Below, one piece after another: positions 34,920 through 46,696 of a DNA stretch of 64,000 nt. The DNA is from Fusarium oxysporum f. sp. lycopersici 4287 (taxonomy: Eukaryota; Ascomycota; Sordariomycetes; Hypocreales; Nectriaceae). The DNA is taken from contig NC_030988.1 in the NCBI RefSeq assembly GCF_000149955.1, forward strand, positions 4,995,710 to 5,059,709, given 5' to 3'. The first letter of the stretch is position 1, and each line of letters begins with the position of its first letter. The translations under genes and the position numbers were made by a program. The notes below the pieces were generated by a model. The model had not been told where the DNA came from, made no database searches, and saw only the letters and a list, made by a program, of their open reading frames with translations.

Positions 34920-36669
34920 ATGTCGTCTCCTACGGCCGGACAATCCTCTGAAGGAAACGCAACGGATCAACCCGGCCATATAATCCCTGACGTCAGCATA
35001 TAACCCGTGCCGCGTACCTTGAACTAGGTCAACTAAATCATTCTAGACGTCTTTGCAAAATGAATCCACTGACAGCGATGATGCTGATTCCCTTCTCACC
35101 GGCGTATGTCCACCCGTTCACCAACAGTCCGCCATGTTATATTCAACTATTCAATGCAATTGCGAGGCCTAAATATATCATGCTAAGTTGGCCTTGATAG
35201 TCGCTTGCGAGTTCATCAGAATCGCTCGCTTCAAGCATCATGAGACACCGCATAGAGAATGGCAGATCCTATCATGCTTTCAAAGAAGGAAGTAAGCTGC
35301 GACTTTGAGTCTTTCGAGGTCCTAGCTAGCTCAGAACTACATAGCTAACGCTCAACCTGTCAGAGTACGTGCTGCCAAACGATGAGGTATAATATCTCTC
35401 TCAGTATGGAAGAATATCAATTGCATTCTTATGGTTTTGCACCTGAATAAGAAGGGTAATATGCTAATTATAATATTTCAACTCAAGACGGAGAATGATC
35501 GACTCGGTATGTTTGTTGGCATCTTCGTTTTCCTATCCCGTTAACAAGTGACACTAGATTTACAGCATATGCTCTTCACCCTAACGTTTGACGGCAGTCT
35601 TATCAACCATCCACAGGAAAATGGAAGTTCACGCCGAAGAGTTCTCGATGCTGGGACAGGAACAGGTGTTTGGGCCATTGATTATGGTTAGCATTCTTCC
35701 ATTGTCAGCAAAATTGATCAACTGTGTTATGACTAACTTATGTGACCAGCTGAAGATCATCCCGAATCGCATGTAAAACTACCCTATTGTCCTTAAACGC
35801 TCCTGACCGTGGAAGGGGGGTACTGGCAGAGACGCTTCTAAAAGAATCTGTATCTGACTTGCCTAGGTCATTGGTGTCGACCTAAGCCCTACCCAACCTA
35901 CCTTGTAAGGAGTCTCCAACTTGCTTCTTTATAACTATAGTTAACCTTGGTATTAGCGTTCCCCCTAATCTTACTTTTTATATCGACGACTTGGAAGACC
36001 CTTGGACATTCTCCACCAAGTTTGATCTCATTCACGGCCGCATGCTTACCGGATCAATCCGTGACTGGCCCAAGTTCATCCAACAAAGTTACGAGTAAGG
36101 CACCAGCATTCACTGCAACCTTTTACACTCCGTATTTGGGACTTCTTCTAACACTCCAATAAGCAATCTCGAGTCAGATGGCTGGCTCGAGTTAAAGGAT
36201 ATCCTTCTCGAATTCAAATCCGACGATAATACCATTCCTGAGGGATGCGCAGCTACAAAATGGGGCGAATTAATGCTCGAAGCAGCAGATAAGTTCGGAG
36301 CACCTTTGGATAGCTGCAAACGATATAAACAACAACTAGCTGATGCAGGCTTCGTTGACATCGTCGAGACCATGTACAAATGGCCATCTAATGGTTGGCC
36401 ACGAGACCCCAAATACAAGGAGATGGGTCAGTCTAGTTCGCTTTTCTATGAATATCTGAATAGTACTAATGTGATGGATAACAGGATTATGGAACTATGA
36501 AAACCTTGGCAACGGAGCTTCCGGTTTGAGCATGGCTCTATTTACTCGCGCCTTGGGCTGGACTGCAGAAGAGGTTGAAGTGTTTTTGGTGGATGTCAGG
36601 AAAGACATGAGGAATCATGCAATACACGGATGGTGGCCTATTTATGTTGTTTATGGGCGGAAACCATGA
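34920..36669 (+). CDS. LaeA-like SAM-dependent methyltransferase
   Basis: Eleven exons join in frame: 34920-34991, 35047-35103, 35201-35291, 35364-35386, 35488-35506, 35558-35686, 35750-35772, 35867-35904, 35957-36094, 36164-36426 and 36485-36669. This gives 345 residues; the ten introns (51-101 nt) are all GT-AG. The N-terminus is acidic and serine-rich (ESTDSDDADS), followed by RIENGRSYHAFKEGKYVLPN and DE. The SAM-binding site is VLDAGTGTG (about residues 116-124), followed by VIGVDLSPTQP and FDLIHGRML. The C-terminus is HGWWPIYVVYGRKP. These are hallmarks of the LaeA-like family, which includes the global regulator LaeA and many cluster enzymes. An intact 11-exon gene looks like scattered small ORFs unless spliced. 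Whether it methylates a metabolite or acts as a regulator is unknown; the P450 neighbour favours a metabolic role. Confidence 0.9.
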
Positions 36670-36764
36670 TATAGCTATAGCCTGCCCTTGAGTGGACTTT
36701 CGAAAGATGCACGCACGCATCAGCAACGCAAGCAGAGAGCATTCCCAAGTATATACACCTACAT

Positions 36765-37092
36765 CTAAGTTTTACTAAAGCCAATCAGCTGTACAGCCAC
36801 GACCACGTAATCTTCACGTTTAATTCCTCGGTCAATCTTGTCGACAAACAATTTCAGCCCGGCCGCACGATTCTTGTTCTGAGCTTGCAGAGGCAATTTA
36901 ACAGGCTTGTCCGCCACACAGGATCCCCAAGCTGGACTCTCTTCCATCCTGGGCAATGAACTGCAACCCTGTCAAGACACCCTTAGTATCAACCCACAGC
37001 TGAATGAACTTGAGATGAGATTCCTCGACGTTCCACTCGTCTTGAGTGTAGTGAGGATTCTCTTCAAATTCCTTCTCGCGGTGATCTCCTTT
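36765..37092 (-). pseudogene. Small unrecognised coding fragment
   Basis: Minus-strand sequence reads HLKFIQLWVDTKGVLTGLQF then IAQDGRES, and after a one-base shift near 36945 PAWGSCVADKPVKLPL and REDYVVVAVQLIGF to a stop at 36765. The continuity suggests one protein domain of about 110 residues, lectin-like in feel but not assigned. No start codon is evident. It is convergent with the methyltransferase, 95 bp from its stop. Confidence 0.35.
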
Positions 37093-37762
37093 TGTTAAGC
37101 AGATTGCTCCCAGGATTTCTAAAGCAAATGAATAATCAAGTCTAACTCTTTAATACTTCATACTAGGCCGGCATCATCATCAGTGATGACCTATGACGCA
37201 ATCGTGAGTAATACGGCTGGGGAACTAAGGTCAGCTTTGGCCGAAAAAGACTTTTGCCACTAGATCGGTATTCCTCATCCGATTAACTAGGAGCTATTGA
37301 AGGCCACCAGAAAGCCCCGACTTGCTAACACCAGCTTCAGATACTAGGTTAGTATGAACTTCCATATCCACTCAAGTAGTAAACGTCAAGCGTATTTACC
37401 ACAAGAAGTTAATAAGATACAGCAATCATTTAAGAAAACTCTTGATAATAGATGCTCACTAAAAGGCTAATTCGGGAAGCTAAGCCGCGCCGCCGGGACA
37501 TAGTTGCGTCATTCGAGCGGTGGCTTACATACCCTTCCCCCCGCGTCAATGTCACCCTGGCCCTGGAAGTATAACTATCTTCACATGCCCCCGCACTGCT
37601 GGTGCTGATTACTTTTAACCAAGAAGTCCAAAGGGCGCGTCTTGCGCTTTTGAAGTTCATCACTTGCGCTTAAACGCTGAGCTCACAACCAGGTACACAC
37701 GGCAACCATGAAATGTGCAGAAGGCATCGCTTTTTGCTGCTTTGAAAGAAATAAATTAGCTG

Positions 37763-38300
37763 ATGAGTTCCCAGAGATACCCCTCAATTATGGAGCTAGT
37801 ACCAGAAACGGCTTTTAGGCCGCATGCCTTGAACCCAACTCTCCTGAATAACACCAGAGGGATTGTAACCGAGGCGCCTGGGATGCCACAATATGGGGAC
37901 CTTATCGCTGTCAACTCCCTCTATCTGGGCCATACAGTCAACCCGGCTCTCCTACATGCTATGGCTTCCACTGATACTGTCACCGCCAACCCTTCTAGTT
38001 GCTTGAAGGTATAGTTTTCTCATAGCTCGCATGCTAACAGTTAGGAAGACAATAACTGGCGGATGCTTACGAAGGATTGCGAAAATGTCCCCGCTGAAGT
38101 CAAAGTGAAGAGTCCCGGACATGTTATTAACGCTATTGAACTATTGAGGTGTAATAGAGTCTACTCAAACTCTAGAGCAACATTTACTGACCCCCGCAGT
38201 CACTCCGAGCAAACATTTAAGGCAAGCCAGGGGGCCCAATGGGGAGTATTGTTGTTCCTGGCTGGCGTGCTCTCGGACCTTTTTGACAAGCAAAAAGCTG
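37763..38300 (+). CDS. Unrecognised gene with a possible 36-nt intron
   Basis: The ATG at 37763 opens 82 codons (start MSSQRYPSIMELVPETAFRP) up to an in-frame TAG. A GTATAG...GCTAACAGTTAG intron (38009-38044, 36 nt) would bypass the stop and join in the same frame to EDNNWRMLTKDCENV and on to QWGVLLFLAGVLSDLFDK. A GTAAGC donor follows at about 38303, so more exons may exist. 36 nt is unusually short for a fungal intron. The alternative is a simple nonsense mutation. No family recognised. Confidence 0.4.
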
Positions 38301-38594
38301 AGGTAAGCGCCTACCTCTCGATTACCAACAGTCGAAGTATTGGTTAGTTGGTTAATGAGTTCCGCAGCATTCATATTCACATAATACATAAGCCCCGGGC
38401 GCTTTGTATAGCAGGATGTGAGGGACTAAGGCGTTGTCAATTGATTGATTAATCGATTATATCCTACGCGGTTATAATCATCTAAACGACTATGCCTACT
38501 TAACAGGGTCCAGCAAATAGCCGAGGCCTCGCGGATTAGCATTAGTCTGTATCGTAGTGGTAAAACTGCCCGTATCCGATAGGGTCAGGTTAAA

Positions 38595-38955
38595 AATTAA
38601 ACATCATATACTGACTGACTCAAACTAGATACTAAATATAACATAAAACTTATTAGCATAGTAAGAAACTATACATTAAGAGCTTAAGACTTGTTTTACT
38701 TATATCTCTATTAGTTCTTCTAGCTGCTTGTTGATATATTCGTCTTGGAAGTTGATTACCTCGTCGTCGGTCCCAAGCATTGCAGCCAATCAGAATTTAG
38801 CGGTCATGTGGCCGTTTTTGGATATGTGGGGCTCCCTTTCAGCCAATCGTGAAATTCGTGGTCAAGATCCATCCATTTTCAGAACCGAATCGTGCTATTT
38901 CATATAGAGCCTAGCGCATCATTCCAAAATACTAAGCCGAAAGGGAGGGAGACCT
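38595..38955 (+). repeat. 350-bp dispersed repeat, copy 2
   Basis: Collinear with 23811-24165: GACTGACTCAAACTAGATAC, GCATTGCAGCCAATCAGAAT, TTTAGCGGTCATG, CAGCCAATCGTGAAATTCG and GCCTAGCGCATC. The two copies differ by scattered substitutions and a few indels. Homology stops at both ends at nearly the same points. Confidence 0.85.
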
Positions 38956-40213
38956 GTTAATTGTCCTTCAATCTGTGCGAATTTTCTTGTCGGCCGTGCT
39001 ATTACATGAGTTAGAACATCAGAATACCGATCCGCCCAGATTAATACTCTACTCCCTCCAACCCTAACCCTGGCTTCAAACTGTTGCAGTCTGCCTAGCC
39101 TGCATTATGCAGTCAGGGAAAGCATTACTAGTTGAGTTGCATGCGTAGGCGGGGCAAATCAAGACACCGTGTACTGCTATGCAGGGATCTTCGTGATCAC
39201 GCAGCGATGGATGCACTGGGCCATCGGGCGTTCAGTGGCACTTGTGACGGGCTGGCAAGGCGAGCAACTCCAAAGCGGCTCAGCAAGTCACTAGGTGGTG
39301 CGAGAGGACAATTGCGGCATGGCAGTGAGGGGAACCGAATAGGCAGTCATTGGCTGTCGTATATTTCCTTAATCATGCAGTAACACGCTTTACCCCGCAA
39401 ACCATATTAGCATCAAGTTATTATTTGGCAGATCGGCCGGCTCCGCGAAGATAACTAAGGCCTAAGGAAGGGAACCTGTATTATAGATTCGCCCTCAGAG
39501 AAAAAGGCCTCCTGCTGCATTGCCAGTATAGGCTGTAATGGAGCTTCCTGTCTTGCCTTATTATGAATACCGACGAGTTGCTTGGTGGCAGGGGTGCGCC
39601 ATTTTCTCAACTAACGCAACCGAGCTGAGGTGGCTAGCCGTAAGGTTGCAGGACTTATTCTCAGTGGGGCTCTGATTGCAACAGCATGTCTGCGTTTACT
39701 ATTTATATTAACTTTAACAGGTTCTATTCCCTAAATAACTACATATGCGGGGATTTACAGGGTTGCGCGAACACCAAGTTGCATTTAAAACCTAGAAGGG
39801 CGTGCCACGTATCCTCATTATTTACGGCCAATAGCAATTGCTTTCTGTGCTTGGCTATGCAGCCACAGATAAAAAATCGCTTGATTTGGATACCTTTGCG
39901 AGTGGGCAGCCGCGTAGATGGTGTCGCAAGTCCAGGGTTTGGGTGGTGGCGCCGATGAGTGGTGACGACGGTGTCTGGGCCGTCCGCCCAGGTCTGGGTG
40001 AAACACCAATGGGGCTGTTCTGCAAGAGGGCTGCACGAGCTCCTCGGTTCAAATGAGCGAGAATGTGGACCCCTAGATCGCAGGGATCCAGGGCGGCGGG
40101 CGGAGACGAAGCCATCGCCGCGGCTTACGGCTGCGCAAAGCGCAGATTGAAACGTTTGTTGTGCATTTGTTAAGAATTTGGGTGTAGACAGTGCCACTTT
40201 CTTAACACTTGTA

Positions 40214-40253
40214 TGCCAAGAAAGTGTGACAAAGGAAGGTTGAGAGGTGGTTT
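40214..40253 (+). repeat. Imperfect direct repeat, left copy
   Basis: TGCCAAGAAAG, a spacer of 14 bp, then GTTGAGAGGTGGTTT. The right copy is at 40869-40915 with a 21-bp spacer. Confidence 0.6.
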
Positions 40254-40868
40254 ATGTATGTATGTATGTGTATTTTTCGTCTGGGTGGCTGTAACGAAGC
40301 CAAATCTCCTACTGGAGCAAAAGACGTGCTGAGCTAGCTAGGTACAGGATACCCCGCTTCCTTCACCATCCAGCATACCAATGGCACAAAAGGTGCTGTA
40401 TTTCTCAAGCCCGTCACCCGTCAGCGGGTTCGAGGGCAATCTATTGTCGAACTTTTTCCACCGACCAGAATTCTCTCGCGCATCACTACATCTGCTGACG
40501 CAGTCCACAATCTCCAGTAACCAAGTTGTAGCTCGTAGTCGACTGTCGCGGCGGCAGGGAAAAACCTCGGGAAGGGATCAGAGGCCGACGGTGCGGCTTG
40601 CCTTTAAAGGAGAAAAACCCATCGCAATCGGCGTCGTTGATCGGAAGGATGTCGCTACGAATGCCCGGGGCATCGCCCTCCGATATCTAAGGCGTTCTGG
40701 TTCTGAGGTGCCGCCATTAGATCCGACAAAGGTGTTGTCAGAGAAGGCGAACTCTCCAAAATTCCTTCTCTGAAAACTGCTGTTAGGGAGCCGATAGCGT
40801 CCCCGCAGTTTTTGTGTGGTCGCGTGGCCTGCAGAAAATCCCGCTCCTAGCACCGCACTAACAGTGCG

Positions 40869-40915
40869 TGCCAAGAAAGAATTTTTACAGGAGAGAGTTC
40901 GTTGAGAGGTGGTTT
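40869..40915 (+). repeat. Imperfect direct repeat, right copy
   Basis: TGCCAAGAAAG and GTTGAGAGGTGGTTT recur in the same order as at 40214-40253. The roughly 650 bp between the copies could be an insertion or a duplicated block. Confidence 0.6.
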
Positions 40916-41692
40916 GTCATGCTTCAAATGCGTCTCTAGGGTATTTTACTCTAAAGTTTGAGTGTTGATTTTGACCTCAATGTAGGCTGTTACGCAACTA
41001 CTGATCCACATCGAATAGGAAATTGAAGTCAGAAGATAAAGATAGTCACTCTACGCCCTCATATCTCAGTTCTATCGTTTCCAGACACCCGCCTCCCAAA
41101 CTATTGCCGCTGATTACTGTCTTCATACTTTTCCAACTGCATATCTAGAATAAAAACCTCAAATAAATGTACTAAGCACTGCTACATTATTCTTCGGATA
41201 ACTAAAAACAAAAGACTCAAGTGTTACCTTTATTGACTCATTCGAATTTCTCGCCGATTGAATTACTGGCTTGCCAACAGAAATATCCATTAGATTGCCC
41301 GTCAATGCACGTTATGATGTCGTATATGGTATCATGCTAGAGATTTAGGATGATTGGATACATGGATGTCAGAGCCGATCTTGGCCATCCCTTTGAAAAT
41401 TACACTGAAATTAAAGAGATAGTGAGCAATGTCATTCACAAACAAGCTATCCGAATGTATGATGTCTACCAACTTCAACCATTAACAACAAAGATACTAC
41501 TATGTCTTCTGGTCTGTTGCTATGTGGCTCCCTATTGTCCTGGCCAAACAAACGAGTAGAAAGTCAGGCCATAATCGTTACTCTTGAAAAGATAGTAGGT
41601 ATCTCTTTGAGTGTCATAAGCCTACACTTGCGTACCGGACAGGGGGTCTAGCCAACCAGAGGACATCAAATGAAAGGTACATTCAGCCCCAC

Positions 41693-43602
41693 CTAATTTA
41701 TGCGGTGATAGAAGTCCCAACAATTCCCGGATTTACATAGGGGTACTTTGCACTCCTGACAGCCGTACCGTGACTGAACCCTTTTGCCCCTATTCCCATT
41801 ATTTGTATTAGCTTGTAAGGGCTGCAGCTGACCCTCTCCAACCCGTATTCCTTTACAAGCTTTACAAGGCGAGGGGTTTTTATTTCGGACCCAATTATGC
41901 AGTGTTACAGGCGTAAATTCGTCTCCAGTACGAAATCTCTGCCTTGACTGACTGTCAGGTTGATACTTAGCAATAAGGCTATCCACAATGTGTTGCCGCC
42001 AGTCAGCTTGTGACTTTATAGGCTTCCACTGTGGCTGCCCTTTAAGCTGTAAAATGAAGCTATTGATCAGGGCTATTTCTAGCAGGAAGTCCCAAGCTAG
42101 GGCCTTCCAGCTGCCCCTACGGACACGGCGGTCAGGGCTCCAATAGGCTCGCCTTTGGTCACCTTGGTCCACAGCATTCATCTGTTCATTGTAGATAGCA
42201 GCAATTGACGGGATAGAAATAACCTTCACAGGCTCGGCACCAAAAAAACGCTTAATTGGCCGTGCTGACGGTTGGTCTGTTGTCGGTCTCTTCCTCTTGC
42301 GGTCAACACGTTCAACGCCTGTGAAAACCGTAGATAAAAATAACACAAGAGCGTTGTCTTTCCAAATGAACTGATTAACCTAACCAAAGGTAAATTAGTA
42401 AGGGAAATCATAGAGGTCCTGTCTTTCTAACTGACCAGGTTATCCTTCGTAGGGACTGCCGTAAGGTAGTTGAACTCAAGGTCAGCGGCTGCTGTGTTGT
42501 CAACCTTCTTCAGCTTAACTAGGGGTTCATGGAAGCCACAGTTCTGACGGGCTGTGCCTGTGGCTCCGTGCCCTAGTTGACGGAGCCGGCGGAAGAGGTT
42601 AGGGGAGGAGAATAGGTTATCTAGGAATACGTGATACCTGGCTTTTGGCAGCAATTTTACTAGGGCAACAACCACAGCTTGGGTAGGATTTAGATGCTCT
42701 GCTCTCTCTGACTTCCTAACTGGCTGTCTTTGCCGCTGTTTCCGTACCTGTGGTGATTTTCGCCGGTAAGCAGGCCTGACCCCTACGGGCCCGTATTTTC
42801 GATGTGGCCGGTGCCAAAGCCACCGGAGGAAATAGCCTTCTTGGGCCACAACCCAAGCTTTGAAGCCTCGAGGGATAGGTTTGTTAGGTACGACTGTTGT
42901 CTCTAAGTCTCTCCCTAGGAAGCGGACCATACACTCATCTATAGCAATAGATGTGCCTGGTGAGTAGAAGTCTAAAGACGCCTGCTGTATATGGTCAGAC
43001 CAGGACCTAACCCGGATAAAGGTTCGGCTATAATCCTCAATAGAAGCTTCCTTATCGATAGTTGTGTGGTCAAAAAGGCGAAGGTTCCGTGACAATAGCT
43101 GGAATCGTGTATAAGTCATCCATTTTGTAATTGGATGAAGAGGGCGTTGCTTCCCTAGGGACGAAGCCTTCCAATAGTCCTTGATCTGCTTATCTGTGTG
43201 TAGTCTCATATAAATGAAGATTGCAATCCATATATAGATTTCTGCAGCAGAGGTTGATTTCCATTGGAATAGCCGTGACTGTGGCTTCAATGTACGACGG
43301 CCACAGCGAGCCTCTTCAAGCACGTGGCTAGCCCAGCTATTCGTGTAACAGGCCCAGCTTTCTACTAGCGAAATAGGTACAAATTGCTGGAATAGCAACA
43401 GCGGCTCCTGGGGCAAGGCTGTGATCTTAGGGGCCCGAATTGGAAGCTTCAATGGCCGAAAACGGTAGCCGCAGGAGGGATCCGGAGCTTTGATTGGTCG
43501 GCAGGTATTATCAGCTGGCTGCTCACGGCGGCTGTTAGCAACAACAATACAGCTATCGTCATACGCGTTGATCGCTAGGTCGGAGGCTTGTTGAGAAGCC
43601 AT
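41693..43602 (-). CDS. piggyBac-like transposase (copy 1)
   Basis: A cut-and-paste transposase of the piggyBac/DDE_Tnp_1_7 type. Two exons (43602-42436 and 42379-41693) are joined by a 56-nt intron (GTCAGT...TTAG) to give 617 residues. Catalytic aspartates are in IAIDECMVRFLGRD (about residue 222), YHVFLDNLFSSP (about 335) and NAVDQGDQRRAY (about 460). The C-terminus has a cysteine-rich finger (CKACKG, CQECKVPLCKSGNCWDFY), usual for this family. The start MASQQASDLA is chosen by analogy with copy 2 (MSSQEIPDY); an upstream extension in frame is probably not translated. No inverted repeats or TTAA flanks were found. The intact frame could mean recent activity or domestication. Confidence 0.88.
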
Positions 43603-43687
43603 GAGGCCGTAGGGAATGAAGAAGAAGAAATGTATGATGAAATGGGTGGGGTTGATTCCTTTGGTCCTCCAAGTCACTCCATGTACC

Positions 43688-44254
43688 TCAGCCAAAGCGG
43701 GGGTCATGTGGGGCTCGGTACGGAAGTGTAGGCTTATGACACTCAAAGAGATAGCCGCCAGCCTCATAGGTAGTCCACCGCTCTGGCTTCGTTTTGACCT
43801 CTTTACCCTGGTAGTTAAAACAAACAAGGTCTCTTTTCCAATATAACTCCACCTGGACCGATCCAGGGTCAGGTTGAGAGCTGGAGGAAGCTTGCTGGTG
43901 AGTGGCAAGTGCCCCCATCGAGCTGGACTGCCCAGACATAGACTGACCTCCGATCATGGCAAGATTCTCGTCGTACCCCTCCAAAATGATGATCAGGTTG
44001 CCGCTTTCATCTTTAGCGATGACCGGGTAGCAGCTGTAGTCGTTGTCCCTCCCCTGGCGCCCATGATCTGGGCATGGGGTGCATACAATCCAGCTGTAGC
44101 AGTTGGGGTCTTGAAGGTCTGGGATGTAGTGAGCCGTAGTGCCACAGATCTTGATGTTCTTCCGGCAACCTCTGGCACCGCACTGCTCCTTAACGTGGGA
44201 GGCGTTTGCATGATCGCAGACACTGCAGATTCCCGATAAACTGGACGACTTCAT
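43688..44254 (-). CDS. Small cysteine-rich protein of unknown function
   Basis: 188 residues from MKSSSLSGICSVCDHANASH. The N-terminal half holds a zinc-finger-like set of cysteines (CSVC, CGARGC, CG, C, CTPCPDHG). The rest is acidic and serine-rich, ending LPYRAPHDPRFG. A CTTTTCTTCTCAG tract immediately upstream looks like an intron end, so a non-coding or short first exon is possible; the frame also extends upstream to 44329. It lies 85 bp upstream of piggyBac copy 1 on the same strand. Not recognised. Confidence 0.55.
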   Translation of the reverse strand: MKSSSLSGICSVCDHANASHVKEQCGARGCRKNIKICGTTAHYIPDLQDPNCYSWIVCTPCPDHGRQGRDNDYSCYPVIAKDESGNLIIILEGYDENLAMIGGQSMSGQSSSMGALATHQQASSSSQPDPGSVQVELYWKRDLVCFNYQGKEVKTKPERWTTYEAGGYLFECHKPTLPYRAPHDPRFG

Positions 44255-44866
44255 TTTTCTGAGAAGAAAAGTGTTCAAATGGGTATGCTTCTGAGACGAA
44301 AGTGAGCCCTGGGAGTTCCTCGACAGCATAGAGACGGGGGGATTACCTTTGAAGATACAGGGAAGTAACTGTACTCAGATTCAAGGGTTTGGACGGTAAT
44401 CTCTTGTCTATTCTTTCACTTCTACAGTTCTACTTGAATGCCCTTTATATTTACGATCAAGTTCATGTCGAGGGACTCCACTCATGCTAACCGCCGTTCT
44501 TCCATTCGGTAAGTGCCTATCAAAGAGCAAGGTCGGGCCAACGTCCAATTCCTCGAGTCATACGCGTCATCTTGGCGGCAAAAGTCCATCTTTAATTGGA
44601 GCTAGATAGAACATGGGGCTTAGCCGACCGTGAAGTGTAAAAAGCTCCAGGCGGCAAGAACCAACACCTGGCCTGATGTTGGTTGTTGGTTGTGTCTCCC
44701 CGATAGTACATATAACCGTTAGTCGCACATACCTTTAATTGCATATGACTCTCCACTAACTGCGTTCCACTTTCATTTCCCAAGAGGTCAAACAAAGAAA
44801 CCTACCTGCCTAGTCATTCATCCACCTTCGCATCGCTTAAGGATAAAGTTTTGTCTACTTTGAATA

Positions 44867-46696
44867 ATGGCGAATGACCCTCTGCGGCTCGATGACTTCC
44901 TTTTTCGTTTTTTCTATGAGAAAGGGTACAATACCTGGTCAGCTTTATTGAAGCAGGCATCCGAAGACCCTCGAATTCCATCAGCCAGCTTACAGGTCGA
45001 GCATCTCTTCCCTCAGCATCCTTACTTTCCGATCGTACTTGAACTCGATGCTACTGGGTTGCTGGCAGCCACATCAACGTGGGTTCCTGGGACAGGATCC
45101 TGTGATTTACCGCCCTTCGAGCAGCCTTTTCGAATTTTGCCGCGTGTTGCTACGCCTACCAGATTGTTTACCTCGACCAAATTGCCTCTCCCACCATCTG
45201 TCTGGTTCAAGCAAAATGACAATCATCTCACAGTCCTTGTTCTCGCATGGGCGTATGCTTTATCAGCGCGATGGGCCGAGATTTTCTCTCAAGCATCGCC
45301 ACTGGAGTACACTGACAGTCAAGCCGAGTGGTTGGCCATGCGTCCTTGCGACAACACAGAAGCAATCGTAGATGTTGGAAACGTCAGTGACGACGCTGCA
45401 CGATGGTGGGCAGGTGTAATCTCGCCGGGTCAAGGTTGGAAGGCTTCCATGTCGTGTGGACGCTATAAATTCATGTCTCCTTGGTCCTCAACATTGGAAT
45501 CACTTCCAGCTATACGATTATTCAGCGCCTCGAGGAGTAAAACGCCAAGTCATCAGCGCTGCCCGAGTCTTGAGGCGGCAGTTCAGTATATTTCGGACTA
45601 TTGTGCACTCCATTCCGCTCACGATCAAAACCGTGTTGCTTTTGCGACAGCCCTCATGCTCCCGTTGGCCAACTATGACAGGATAAGCGTCCTACTTCCG
45701 GTGCCACGAATGTGCACTGCAAGTTCAAGAATCAGGTCAAGCGCAGAATCGATAGAGGAACCAATCTATGGGCGAGACATCCGGCAGTTCGATAGGCTCC
45801 TCACCTTGTCCTGCAACCCTCACGGAGTGAAGTCCATTCTTGGCAGTATTTTCTACGAGCCTAGCGTACTATGCAATACCTGTGGTCCATGGTTGCAAGG
45901 TACTGCCATTGTCCTCCAGTCAGGGTTGATACAAAACCTAGATATTCTGACTCGGATGTTCTCCCTTCGAAGCCCTCATCTGAGTTTCCTGTGGCTTGGT
46001 GCCATCATTGCTGGCTTGCACAGGGGTTTCTTGAGAGGCCCCGGAGGACTCCTTGGACTCAACAGGATCGATATTCATGAAGCGGCTTGGACTGGCACTC
46101 TGATCTCCTTCATTCAGGATCACGCCCCTCAACAGCCAGAAAACACTACTTCGATCTCACGCAGGCATGAGTTCACGCTAGCCTTCCTTACCCAGGGGAT
46201 AGCTAGATACAGGTTCCCACCAATCTACCCATATCCGCCTCTTGGCTCAACGGCTGTTGAAGATCTAGACCTCGATGTTCGTCTTCACATAGCATGCCTA
46301 GGTGGACACGGACTCCAGTTCTCCAAGATCACCTGGAACTGTGCAGGAAGGAAGAAGGAAGTCCAAGAAGCAACCACCTTGACCACAATCATTCGTTCTT
46401 CATTGAAGTCAAGTCATCCTGCAGCTGCTAGTCTTATAGACTACAGAGGGCTGGACCCAGACAGGGATGTTTCAGAACAAGTCACGCGAAATGTTTTTAT
46501 GTGGATGCGAGAGATGGATGGCTTTCCAATCAACGAACGGGAGATATATAAGCACGAATGGTTTGGCGACGATGATTCGGATGATGAACCAAACTGTCCT
46601 GAAGGCGATGCGGGATCATCAGTAGGCCGTAACCTAGCTGTCACTGTAAGCAGTTGGATCTCGGGTGTTGCAACTGCTCGATGCAACTCTATTTGA
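44867..46696 (+). CDS. Conserved fungal protein of unknown function, 609 aa
   Basis: A single uninterrupted exon of 609 codons starts MANDPLRLDDFLFRFFYEKG. Recognisable blocks are LTVLVLAWAYALSARWAEIF, WWAGVISPGQGWKA and PHLSFLWLGAIIAGLHRGFL; the C-terminus is acidic (DDDSDDEPNC). I recall this as a widespread uncharacterised ascomycete family, with no established activity. No signal peptide. It lies between the two piggyBac-like genes, transcribed towards copy 2, and appears intact. Confidence 0.8.
   Translation: MANDPLRLDDFLFRFFYEKGYNTWSALLKQASEDPRIPSASLQVEHLFPQHPYFPIVLELDATGLLAATSTWVPGTGSCDLPPFEQPFRILPRVATPTRLFTSTKLPLPPSVWFKQNDNHLTVLVLAWAYALSARWAEIFSQASPLEYTDSQAEWLAMRPCDNTEAIVDVGNVSDDAARWWAGVISPGQGWKASMSCGRYKFMSPWSSTLESLPAIRLFSASRSKTPSHQRCPSLEAAVQYISDYCALHSAHDQNRVAFATALMLPLANYDRISVLLPVPRMCTASSRIRSSAESIEEPIYGRDIRQFDRLLTLSCNPHGVKSILGSIFYEPSVLCNTCGPWLQGTAIVLQSGLIQNLDILTRMFSLRSPHLSFLWLGAIIAGLHRGFLRGPGGLLGLNRIDIHEAAWTGTLISFIQDHAPQQPENTTSISRRHEFTLAFLTQGIARYRFPPIYPYPPLGSTAVEDLDLDVRLHIACLGGHGLQFSKITWNCAGRKKEVQEATTLTTIIRSSLKSSHPAAASLIDYRGLDPDRDVSEQVTRNVFMWMREMDGFPINEREIYKHEWFGDDDSDDEPNCPEGDAGSSVGRNLAVTVSSWISGVATARCNSI

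Larger units (their letters stand above)
38956..41692. other. Intergenic, no supported gene
   Basis: A GC-richer patch (39880-40140) is open on several frames of both strands, a composition effect rather than a gene. The frame 40381-40773 (130 codons) has no recognisable features. A TATG microsatellite lies at 40254-40268, and an imperfect direct repeat at 40214-40253 and 40869-40915. Confidence 0.5.

Noticed and set aside
39739..40197. Overlapping open frames on both strands
   Set aside because: Explained by local GC richness; no domain, splice pattern or codon preference favours any one frame.
40381..40773. 130-codon open frame
   Set aside because: No recognisable motif or support, and it is embedded in repeat-like sequence.
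43603..43908. N-terminal extension of piggyBac-like copy 1
   Set aside because: The extension overlaps the neighbouring gene and has no counterpart in copy 2, whose start aligns with MASQQ at 43602.
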